Part shown: positions 56,219 to 64,000 of the stretch, piece by piece | Position numbering within the stretch: position 1 is the stretch's first letter | Layout: each line of letters begins with the position of its first letter | Origin: Marinobacter sp. MDS2 | GTDB lineage: Bacteria; Pseudomonadota; Gammaproteobacteria; Pseudomonadales; Oleiphilaceae | Direction: 5' to 3' | NCBI RefSeq assembly: GCF_030718085.1 | Contig: NZ_JAVAJF010000001.1 | Location: 372,001-436,000 of the forward strand | DNA length: 64,000 nucleotides | Translations under genes and position numbers: made by a program | Notes under the pieces: model-generated | The model's input: the letters and a program-made list of their open reading frames with translations, nothing else | What the model was told of the DNA's origin: nothing | The model's database searches: none

Positions 56219-56806
56219 ATGCCAAGCCAAGATACTACGGGCTCAGTGCCCAGGTCGCCACAAGATCGTCGGGAGTTTTTCCGGATCCAGGATCGTATTG
56301 GGCTGGAAATCCGGCGACTCGAAGAAAACAATCCGGCAGATCCCGATCTTTTTAACGATACGCCTCTGGACTCACTGAAAGCCGAATACCGTCGGCTAGA
56401 CCAAGACATAAAAAACCATCTGGCCAACCTTGCCGAACGCGACCGTCTGCTAACGGGCCTGATAACAACTCTGAATAGCAAGCTGGACACGCTGGCGCGC
56501 ATTATCGCCTTTGAGCAAAATCCGTTGCAACCGGATGACTGGCAGGATGTGACACTGAGCGAAGGTGGCCTGGCCTTTTTTAGCCCCTCCGTCGCCTGGC
56601 AAACGGGGGATCGAATGGCCGTTCGCATGACCCTGCCCCCAGAGCTTTACCAGCCGCAAGCGATTGCACGGGTGATCGACTTGGAACGCAACAGCGCCGG
56701 CGGCGCGTGGGTTCAGACCGCTTTCACCGAGCTGAACGAAAGCGATCGTCAACAAATTGCTCGTCATGTGATGCGGTGGCAGATACGGCAGAAACAAAAA
56801 CAGTAA
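56219..56806 (+). CDS. PilZ-domain cyclic-di-GMP receptor-like protein (195 aa)
   Basis: RREFFRIQDRIGLEIR has the RxxxR motif (Arg18-Arg22), and DVTLSEGG (about 118) resembles the D/NxSxxG motif; both are used by PilZ domains to bind cyclic di-GMP. A charged coiled coil (about 48-100) lies between the two, an arrangement known for a subset of PilZ proteins. GGAGAAAGG precedes the ATG. It is divergent from lolC, with promoters expected in the 96-bp gap. Confidence 0.8.
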   Translation: MPSQDTTGSVPRSPQDRREFFRIQDRIGLEIRRLEENNPADPDLFNDTPLDSLKAEYRRLDQDIKNHLANLAERDRLLTGLITTLNSKLDTLARIIAFEQNPLQPDDWQDVTLSEGGLAFFSPSVAWQTGDRMAVRMTLPPELYQPQAIARVIDLERNSAGGAWVQTAFTELNESDRQQIARHVMRWQIRQKQKQ

Positions 56807-56906
56807 ACTCGCAATAAAGTGTTGGCTTTTAGCAAGCTTTTCACCATATTACGCTTTATCCATGTGCCCAAAACAGGCCGAAGCAAACTCAGTATTAACG
56901 GAGTCG

Positions 56907-57215
56907 ATGATGAAAAAGAAACGCAACCTGCGCACAGCACTCGGCCTTGCAGCCCTGCTAACAGCCGGAATGGCTCCGGCAGTTCTGGCAGAAGATTTGG
57001 CGATTCCCGTCGGCAGCCAAGCGGATCGTAGTGCCATCAGCCTCCCCGCCAACGGCATGAGCCAGGCTTCGGTGCGACAGCGCTGGGGGAACCCGCTGGA
57101 CATTCGCGGCCCAGTTGGTCAGCCGCCTATCAGCCAGTGGCACTACACAGACTTTGTAGTCTATTTCGAACGCGACCTCGTTATGCACACCGTGGCCAAA
57201 CGCCAGAAAAACTAA
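56907..57215 (+). CDS. Small periplasmic protein with signal peptide (102 aa)
   Basis: MMKKKRNLRTALGLAALLTAGMAPAVLAEDL is a clear signal peptide, cut near AVLA-ED (shown in part). The mature part (MSQASVRQRWGNPLDIRGPVG, QWHYTDFVVYFERDLVMHTV) resembles the small SmpA/OmlA-like fold in the spacing V-x-x-x-W-G-x-P and the WxY-strand. No lipobox. Starts at 56907 or 56910 (GGAG just upstream). It has its own small locus between PilZ and aguA genes; function unknown. Confidence 0.8.
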   Translation: MMKKKRNLRTALGLAALLTAGMAPAVLAEDLAIPVGSQADRSAISLPANGMSQASVRQRWGNPLDIRGPVGQPPISQWHYTDFVVYFERDLVMHTVAKRQKN

Positions 57216-57315
57216 ATACATCGTTTTCAATGACAAGTTTCTTCGCTCTTGGCCTGACGTTCCGATAACGGTCAGCTAGAATGGCAGTTTTTGCGAACCA
57301 AGGTGGCTTAATACA

Positions 57316-58368
57316 GTGAGTTCCAAACGAGTTTTGCCTGCCGAGTGGGCACCCCAGAGCGCCGTCCTGCTGACCTGGCCCCATCCCGGAACCGATTGGG
57401 CTTCGGTCATGGCTGAAGTAGAGCCTGTTTTTCTGGCAATCGCCAAGGCCACCCTCCGTTTCGAGCATCTGGTTATTAGCTGCGAGTACGTTGCCCGGCT
57501 TCAAGAGCTCGGCGACGAACTCAACTCATGGGCCGAAAGCAACCAGTTGCCCGGCAGAGTGATCACTGTGCCGGCGCCCGCCAACGACACCTGGGTGCGG
57601 GATCACGGCCCCATCACCGTTGAGACAAATGACGGCCCTACCCTGATCGACTTCAAGTTCAATGCCTGGGGTGAAAAATTTAACTGGGAAAAAGACAACG
57701 CGCTCAATATGCATTTAGCCGGTGCACGCGTGTTCGGCAAACACTCCATGCAAAGCGTGGACTTCGTACTGGAAGGCGGCTCCATCGAATCTGATGGTCA
57801 AGGGACACTTCTTACCACCAGCGAATGCCTGCTCACGCCCTCCCGCAATCCGGCCATGGACCGCACCAGCATTGAGCAGTTGTTAACGGAAATGCTCGGC
57901 GCTGAGCGCATCCTCTGGCTCAACCACGGCTATCTTGCCGGCGACGACACCGACAGCCACATCGATACGCTGGCCCGTTTCTGCGCGCCCGACCACATTT
58001 GTTACGTAGCCTGCCCGGATGTCGCTGATGAGCATTACAGCGCACTTGCCGCCATGGAAGAAGAGCTACAGGGTTTCTGCCAGAAGGACGGAACGCCCTA
58101 CAAACTAACGGCTCTGCCTTGGCCCGACGCCATTTTCGACGAAGACGGCGAGCGCTTACCGGCAACCTATGCCAACTTCCTGATCATCAACGAAGCCGTG
58201 CTACTGCCGACTTACGATGTGCAACAAGATCAAGAAGCCATACGCGTTATGGGTGACATATTTCCTGATCGGGAAATCATTCCCATCAACTGTCGCCCGC
58301 TGATTTACCAGCATGGCAGCTTACACTGCGTCACCATGCAGATTCCGGCAGGAGTTGTAGAGGTATGA
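57316..58368 (+). CDS. aguA: Agmatine deiminase (350 aa)
   Basis: Converts agmatine to N-carbamoylputrescine, first step of the agmatine route to putrescine. Guanidino-group-modifying enzyme fold with WVRDHGPI (near 95-102), LEGGSIESDGQGTLL, NHGYLAGDDTDSHID and the nucleophile Cys338 in GSLHCVTMQIP. It begins with GTG at 57316; AAGGTGG lies about 10 nt upstream. It overlaps aguB by 4 nt, so the pathway pair is translated together. Length normal. Confidence 0.95.
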   Translation: MSSKRVLPAEWAPQSAVLLTWPHPGTDWASVMAEVEPVFLAIAKATLRFEHLVISCEYVARLQELGDELNSWAESNQLPGRVITVPAPANDTWVRDHGPITVETNDGPTLIDFKFNAWGEKFNWEKDNALNMHLAGARVFGKHSMQSVDFVLEGGSIESDGQGTLLTTSECLLTPSRNPAMDRTSIEQLLTEMLGAERILWLNHGYLAGDDTDSHIDTLARFCAPDHICYVACPDVADEHYSALAAMEEELQGFCQKDGTPYKLTALPWPDAIFDEDGERLPATYANFLIINEAVLLPTYDVQQDQEAIRVMGDIFPDREIIPINCRPLIYQHGSLHCVTMQIPAGVVEV

Positions 58369-59288
58369 TCCACGGAAAAACCCGTAGCCAGCTCACTGTT
58401 GCAGCTATCCAACAACACTGCAGTGATGATAAAGCGGTCAGTCTGGCTACGTCCGAACGGTTAATTCGTGAAGCCGCCAAACGCGGCGCGCAACTGGTTG
58501 TGCTGCAGGAACTGCACGCCACTTTGTATTTCTGCCAAACCGAAGACACCGATATTTTCGAGTTGGCCGAACCGATCCCCGGGCCAACCAGCACGTATTT
58601 ATCCGCCCTGGCGAAAGAACTCGGCATCGTACTGGTGGGCTCGATCTTCGAGCGCCGAATGAACGGCGTGTACCACAATACCGCGGTTGTTTTTGAAACA
58701 GACGGCAGCCTTGCCGGCATCTACCGGAAAATGCACATTCCTGACGACCCCGGTTTTTACGAGAAGTTCTATTTCACCCCGGGAGACGCAAACTTTAACG
58801 ACGGCACCAGTGGGTTTACGCCCATTCAGACCTCTGTTGGCAAATTGGGCGTTTTGGTGTGCTGGGATCAATGGTATCCCGAAGCCGCACGCCTGATGGC
58901 ACTGTCTGGCGCAGAACTCCTGATTTACCCGACAGCCATTGGCTGGGACATCACCGATGACAAAGACGAGCAAGCTCGCCAGCTCGATGCTTGGGTTACC
59001 GTGCAGCGGGGCCATGCGGTGGCCAATAACCTGCCGGTGATCGCTCCGAACCGGGTCGGCACGGAGCCTGACCCTTCGGGACAAACCGACGGGATTCTTT
59101 TTTGGGGCAACAGCTTCATCTGCGGCCCGCAAGGCGAATTTCTTGCCCGTGCCGACGAGCAACAAGAAGATATCCTGATCACCACACTGGATCGCAACCG
59201 CTCTGAATCCGTTCGCAGAATCTGGCCGTACCTGAGAGACAGACGAATCGATGCCTACGGCGACATTCTAAAACGGGTCAGGGATTAA
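58365..59288 (+). CDS. aguB: N-carbamoylputrescine amidase (307 aa)
   Basis: Nitrilase-superfamily amidase that yields putrescine, CO2 and ammonia. The Glu-Lys-Cys triad is visible: Glu49 (VVLQELH), Lys122 (IYRKMHIPD) and Cys166 (LVCWDQWYPEAARLM). Start ATG overlaps the aguA stop (ATGA). The family-typical QTEDTDIFELAEPIPGP and FWGNSFICGPQGEFLA stretches are present. Confidence 0.95.
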   Translation: MIHGKTRSQLTVAAIQQHCSDDKAVSLATSERLIREAAKRGAQLVVLQELHATLYFCQTEDTDIFELAEPIPGPTSTYLSALAKELGIVLVGSIFERRMNGVYHNTAVVFETDGSLAGIYRKMHIPDDPGFYEKFYFTPGDANFNDGTSGFTPIQTSVGKLGVLVCWDQWYPEAARLMALSGAELLIYPTAIGWDITDDKDEQARQLDAWVTVQRGHAVANNLPVIAPNRVGTEPDPSGQTDGILFWGNSFICGPQGEFLARADEQQEDILITTLDRNRSESVRRIWPYLRDRRIDAYGDILKRVRD

Positions 59289-59295
59289 CGAAGGT

Positions 59296-60204
59296 ATGAA
59301 GCAAAAGCTGGACAAGGTTGTTAACGAACTCAACACCATTTTGCTGGGGAAAGAGCCTCAAGTGCGCCTTGCTTTGTGCGGTTTGCTCGCTCGTGGCCAC
59401 TTGCTGATCGAGGACATTCCCGGCATGGGTAAAACAACTCTGTCCCATGCACTGGCCAGCATCATGGGGCTGAGCTATCAGCGCATCCAGTTCACCAACG
59501 ATTTGCTGCCTGCCGACGTGCTGGGTTACTCCATGTACGACAAGCAGGCCAACAACCTGGTATTTCACCCTGGGCCTATTTTCGCACAAGTGGTACTGGC
59601 GGACGAAATCAACCGGGCGTCTCCGCGAACCCAAAGTGCGCTGCTGGAGGCCATGGAAGAACGACAAGTCTCGATTGAAGGGGAAACGCGCCCTCTGCCT
59701 TCACCGTTTTTCGTGATTGCCACTCAAAACCCGATCGAACAAGGCGGTACCTTTCCGTTACCCGAATCGCAACTCGACCGTTTCCTGATGCGGCTGAAAC
59801 TGGGCTACCCGGACCCCAAGGCTGAACGAGAACTGCTGGAAGGTGAAGACAGAAGAGCGTTGACTGCCCGCCTTGAAGCCATTTTGCCTCAAGCGGAGCT
59901 CGAACACGCTCAAGCCGCCGTTGGAAAGGTCTCGGCCAGCCCCGCCCTGCTCGATTACCTGCAGCGGTTATTGGAACAAAGCCGCCGGATGCCGGGTTTG
60001 ATGTACGGGCTATCGCCTCGCGCCGGTCTGGGATTGTTGCGCGCGGCAAAAGCCTGGGCGCTCATGGCGGGAAGAGATCATGTACTGCCAGACGACCTTC
60101 AAGCGGTGTTCCCTGCTGTGGCCGAACATCGCCTTGAGCAAGGCGAAACCGGCAAGAGCCATGAACGGGTCCGTCAGCTTCTGAGCACGGTCTCTGTTCT
60201 TTAA
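59296..60204 (+). CDS. MoxR-family AAA+ ATPase (302 aa)
   Basis: AAA+ chaperone-like ATPase. Walker A IPGMGKTT (41-48), Walker B VVLADEINRA, sensor 1 FVIATQNP and the MoxR-typical LPESQLDRFLMRL are present. These proteins usually act with DUF58, VWA or transglutaminase-like partners encoded next to them; none is adjacent here, as trxB follows after a 151-bp gap. It starts 7 nt after aguB and is likely co-transcribed with it, though no functional link is known. Confidence 0.92.
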   Translation: MKQKLDKVVNELNTILLGKEPQVRLALCGLLARGHLLIEDIPGMGKTTLSHALASIMGLSYQRIQFTNDLLPADVLGYSMYDKQANNLVFHPGPIFAQVVLADEINRASPRTQSALLEAMEERQVSIEGETRPLPSPFFVIATQNPIEQGGTFPLPESQLDRFLMRLKLGYPDPKAERELLEGEDRRALTARLEAILPQAELEHAQAAVGKVSASPALLDYLQRLLEQSRRMPGLMYGLSPRAGLGLLRAAKAWALMAGRDHVLPDDLQAVFPAVAEHRLEQGETGKSHERVRQLLSTVSVL

Positions 60205-60283
60205 GCTGAGCCACCCCCTACATAGCCAGCTTCAATGAACGGTATATTGTGAAACAAATGGCAGCCATTCAAAATCATGATAG

Positions 60284-61309
<1,026 letters not shown>

Positions 61310-61324
61310 GGCGAACCCGTCGAT

Positions 61325-62029
61325 ATGACGTCGTTACCATGGATCGAGCCAGACAAGCTCTGGTTCCCTCCTGCTGAAGAAGCTCTGGAAGACCCCGACG
61401 GCCTGCTGGCCGTCGGTGGCGACCTGTCTTCTGACAGGCTCCAATTGGCTTACCGGAACGGCATCTTTCCGTGGTTCAGCGATGACCAACCCATCCTGTG
61501 GTGGTCGCCTGACCCAAGGTGCGTGCTGATCCCCGGACAGGTCCACGTGTCCCGCAGTCTGCGCCGTACCCTCAACCAGCGGCGTTTCCGCATCACCTCA
61601 GACCAGTGCTTTGGCCGCATCATCCGGCTTTGCGCCTCTATTCGAGCTGAAGGCACCTGGATTACCGATGAAATGATCGACGCCTACTGCGAACTTCATC
61701 GCCTGGGCATTGCCCACTCTATTGAGGTGTGGAACCAGAACGGCGATCTCGCCGGCGGAATGTACGGCGTTGCGTTGGGGCGGTGTTTCTTCGGAGAATC
61801 CATGTTTTCGCTCGAAACCAATGCCTCAAAAGTACTCATGGTTCACCTTGCACACCAACTGAAAGAATGGGGCTATGAGCTCATGGACTGCCAGGTTGAG
61901 AGCAGCCACTTGCTATCTATGGGTGCAACAACCATTTCCCGCGCCGATTTTTTATCTATACTCAAGGCATGTGTAGACGCCCCGCCAAAAGCGCCCAACT
62001 GGAATTTTACATGGCAGTGGCCTCGTTAG
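61325..62029 (+). CDS. aat: Leucyl/phenylalanyl-tRNA--protein transferase (234 aa)
   Basis: N-end rule enzyme that adds Leu or Phe to N-terminal Arg or Lys so that ClpAP can degrade the protein. Family motifs: EDPDGLLAVGGDLS, YRNGIFPWFSDDQPILWWSPDPR in part, GMYGVALGRCFFGESMFS and DCQVESSHLLSMGA. It lies 15 nt after trxB. ClpA, which receives such substrates, is encoded 1 kb downstream. Confidence 0.96.
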   Translation: MTSLPWIEPDKLWFPPAEEALEDPDGLLAVGGDLSSDRLQLAYRNGIFPWFSDDQPILWWSPDPRCVLIPGQVHVSRSLRRTLNQRRFRITSDQCFGRIIRLCASIRAEGTWITDEMIDAYCELHRLGIAHSIEVWNQNGDLAGGMYGVALGRCFFGESMFSLETNASKVLMVHLAHQLKEWGYELMDCQVESSHLLSMGATTISRADFLSILKACVDAPPKAPNWNFTWQWPR

Positions 62030-62038
62030 GAGAAGCGC

Positions 62039-62752
62039 ATGAGTAATCTCCGAACGCTTGTTTTCTTTGCGACCCCCGCCCACGATTGCAGCTACCTTCC
62101 TGATCGTGAAGCCACCACCATGTTTGTTGACCCGCGGGCGGACATTGACAAAAAACTCTACAGCCAACTCACCGCCCTTGGTTTTCGTCGTAGCGGCTCA
62201 CACTATTACCGACCTCACTGCGAGTCATGCTCGGCTTGCGTGCCTGTGCGCCTGAAGGTCGATAAATTCCAACCGGACCGCAGCCAGCGCAGAGTGCTCA
62301 GAAAGAATGCCGACCTTACATGCCGCCTGGTACCAGCGGCATACAACGAACGCTATTACCGCTTGTACGCGCACTACATCGAAGAACGCCACGAGGATGG
62401 CGACATGTACCCTCCCACTCGGGAACAGTTCACATCGTTTCTGGTTGAAGGCTCCACCGACTCCTGGTTCCTGGAAATCATCCTGAACGATGAGTTGATC
62501 GGACTGGCCGCCATCGACTTGCTTGACGACGGCCTGTCTGCGATTTACACCGTCTTCGCTCCGGAACACGAACACCGAAGCCTCGGTACGTTTGCGGTGC
62601 TTTGGCAAATTCAAGAAGCCAAGGCACGAGAGTTACCTCACCTATATCTGGGCTACTGGATCAAAGCCTGCAAAAAAATGAACTACAAAACCCGCTACAG
62701 ACCCATCGAAGCACTGCAAGACGGTCAGTGGCATGAAATGAGAAGTACCTGA
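62039..62752 (+). CDS. bpt: Aspartate/glutamate leucyltransferase (237 aa)
   Basis: Bpt-type (formerly Ate-like) transferase that adds Leu to N-terminal Asp or Glu. Characteristic are CSYLPDREATTMFVDP, the Cys-rich HCESCSACVPVRL and the GNAT-like fold with LIGLAAIDLLDDGLSAIYTVF in part. It starts 9 nt after aat, so the two N-end rule transferases form one operon; clpA and infA follow, the usual order in Gammaproteobacteria. Confidence 0.95.
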   Translation: MSNLRTLVFFATPAHDCSYLPDREATTMFVDPRADIDKKLYSQLTALGFRRSGSHYYRPHCESCSACVPVRLKVDKFQPDRSQRRVLRKNADLTCRLVPAAYNERYYRLYAHYIEERHEDGDMYPPTREQFTSFLVEGSTDSWFLEIILNDELIGLAAIDLLDDGLSAIYTVFAPEHEHRSLGTFAVLWQIQEAKARELPHLYLGYWIKACKKMNYKTRYRPIEALQDGQWHEMRST

Positions 62753-62832
62753 TTTTTGCCAAACGACAAGAATTCAGGCAGAATTGCGCAATTTAAAATC
62801 ACCGAAAGTATTCCGAACGAGGTTTTTACTGA

Positions 62833-63051
62833 ATGGCGAAATCAGATGTCATTGAAATGGAAGGCGTTATTCTAGACACGCTTCCAAACACCATGTTCCG
62901 CGTTGAGCTGTCAAACGGCCACGTTGTGACCGCACACATCTCAGGAAAGATGCGCAAGAACTACATCCGCATCCTAACTGGAGACAAGGTCAAGGTAGAG
63001 TTGACTCCCTATGACCTGAGCAAAGGCCGCATCGTTTACCGCGCCCGTTAA
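62833..63051 (+). CDS. infA: Translation initiation factor IF-1 (72 aa)
   Basis: The S1-like OB fold is almost unchanged from the family: [35 protein letters not shown] and [13 protein letters not shown]. It binds the A site of the 30S subunit in initiation. 80 bp separate it from bpt, with room for its own promoter. A bidirectional terminator follows. Confidence 0.97.
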   Translation: MAKSDVIEMEGVILDTLPNTMFRVELSNGHVVTAHISGKMRKNYIRILTGDKVKVELTPYDLSKGRIVYRAR

Positions 63052-63071
63052 TGCTCTCGTGACATCTGAAA

Positions 63072-63097
63072 AGCCCCGCTAATGCGGGGCTTTTTTG
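63072..63097. terminator. Bidirectional terminator between infA and clpA
   Basis: AGCCCCGC (63072-63079) and GCGGGGCT (63084-63091) form a perfect 8-bp stem with a TAAT loop. Six T follow on the plus strand; on the minus strand four T follow, so both convergent genes can use it. Confidence 0.9.
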
Positions 63098-63102
63098 TTA
63101 CT

Positions 63103-64000
63103 TCAGATGGCTTCTGCCGGTTCATCCTCGTATTCAAAAACCAGCTCGTCATTCTCAAGCTGGATGAACACATCCCCGCCCTTCTCCGATAGCTTGCCGA
63201 ACAATATCTGCTCCGCCAGAGGTCGCTTGATCTTGTCCTGGATCAAACGCGCCATTGGCCTGGCGCCCATGGTCGAATCGTAGCCTTTCTCTGCCAACCA
63301 GGACTTGGCCGCCTCACTCACATGCAAGACCACATGCTTCTCGTCAAGCTGCGCCTGAAGTTCTGTCAGGAACTTGTCCACGACGTGGGTAATCGTGGAT
63401 TTTTGCAGATCGCCGAACTGGATTATGCCATCCAGACGGTTCCGGAATTCAGGCGTAAAGGTCTTGCTGATCACCTCCATGCCGTCAGTGCTGTGATCCT
63501 GCTCACTGAATCCAATGGAACGACGAGCCATGTTTTCGGCACCGGCGTTGGTGGTCATCACCAGAATCACATGACGGAAATCCGCCTTGCGGCCATTGTT
63601 ATCGGTCAGCGTGCCGTGATCCATAACCTGCAGCAGCAGGTTGAACACTTCCGGGTGCGCCTTTTCGATTTCGTCCAACAGCAGAACACAGTGGGGATGC
63701 TTGTTTACGGCTTCTGTCAGCAGACCACCCTGGTCATAACCGACATACCCTGGGGGCGCGCCAATCAAGCGAGACACCGTGTGGCGTTCCATGTATTCCG
63801 ACATGTCGAAGCGAACCAGCTCGATACCCAGAACCTTGGCCAACTGCTTGGTCACCTCGGTTTTACCTACCCCGGTCGGCCCCGCAAACAGGAAGGCTCC
63901 TTCAGGCTTCTCGGGCGCCTTCAAACCAGCGCGAGCCAGCTTGATCGCGGTTGACAGAGATTCAATAGCCGGATCTTGCCCGAACACCACCATTTTCAGG
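63103..64000 (-). CDS. clpA: ATP-dependent Clp protease ATP-binding subunit ClpA, C-terminal part
   Basis: Only the second AAA+ module and C-terminus are in the window; the frame continues to the right edge. Walker A GPTGVGKTEV, Walker B VLLLDEIEKAHPEV, pore loop GAPPGYVGYD and the ClpP-binding IGF loop (RRSIGFSEQ) are present, as is the D2-small domain (YDSTMGARPMARLIQDKIKRPLAEQ in part). ClpA unfolds substrates, including those marked by Aat and Bpt, for ClpP. The IGF loop identifies ClpA rather than ClpB. Confidence 0.96.
   Translation of the reverse strand, partial: LKMVVFGQDPAIESLSTAIKLARAGLKAPEKPEGAFLFAGPTGVGKTEVTKQLAKVLGIELVRFDMSEYMERHTVSRLIGAPPGYVGYDQGGLLTEAVNKHPHCVLLLDEIEKAHPEVFNLLLQVMDHGTLTDNNGRKADFRHVILVMTTNAGAENMARRSIGFSEQDHSTDGMEVISKTFTPEFRNRLDGIIQFGDLQKSTITHVVDKFLTELQAQLDEKHVVLHVSEAAKSWLAEKGYDSTMGARPMARLIQDKIKRPLAEQILFGKLSEKGGDVFIQLENDELVFEYEDEPAEAI

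Overview
The window is almost entirely one temperate-phage genome (an intact-looking prophage, from before position 1 to about 53,640) followed by about 10.4 kb of chromosomal genes of a gammaproteobacterium. The chromosomal set (lolD, a LolC/E-type permease, aguA-aguB, a MoxR ATPase, trxB, aat, bpt, infA, clpA), the protein sequences and the moderately high G+C suggest a marine Marinobacter-like host. The genus is an inference from general familiarity, not from a search.

Prophage layout. The left edge cuts a P4-type tyrosine integrase (3-1079), followed by one small membrane protein. From 1,442 to 46,249 everything is transcribed leftward. Read in that direction the order is: a Cro-like repressor and two ribbon-helix-helix proteins; a 420-bp block without a confident gene; a lambda O-like replication protein with CGTTAC iterons; a DnaB helicase interrupted by an intein; a nin-like cluster of small genes with NinB and NinG; a Q-like antiterminator followed by a promoter and two tandem terminators; a lysis cassette (GH108 muramidase and two membrane proteins); three large adhesin-like proteins; terminase small and large subunits; portal; scaffold; major capsid; adaptor/nozzle proteins; a long trimeric tail fibre; and a set of internal virion proteins ending in a 4,031-residue polyvalent protein. 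Rightward from 46,360 lie the CI-type repressor and a lambda pL-like operon: small early genes, a RecT annealing protein, a YqaJ-type exonuclease, tandem HTH proteins, an excisionase candidate and an AlpA-like regulator.

How it works together. The switch is lambda-like. Repressor and Cro are divergent, and 19-bp dyads (ATACTAGC-N3-GCTAGTAT type) overlap both the cro promoter and the promoter downstream of the repressor gene. The repressor appears to have lost both residues of its S24 self-cleavage dyad. Replication and late control also follow lambda, whereas the virion is a short-tailed (podovirus) type with internal, probably ejected, proteins.

Most notable items: the class 3 (W-C-T) intein with a LAGLIDADG endonuclease in the DnaB P-loop; the giant protein carrying a ParB-like domain, three metallopeptidase-like motifs and three ADP-ribosyltransferase-like domains; the apparently non-cleavable repressor; and the multi-operator switch. 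No tRNA, rRNA, CRISPR array, insertion sequence or reverse transcriptase was seen.
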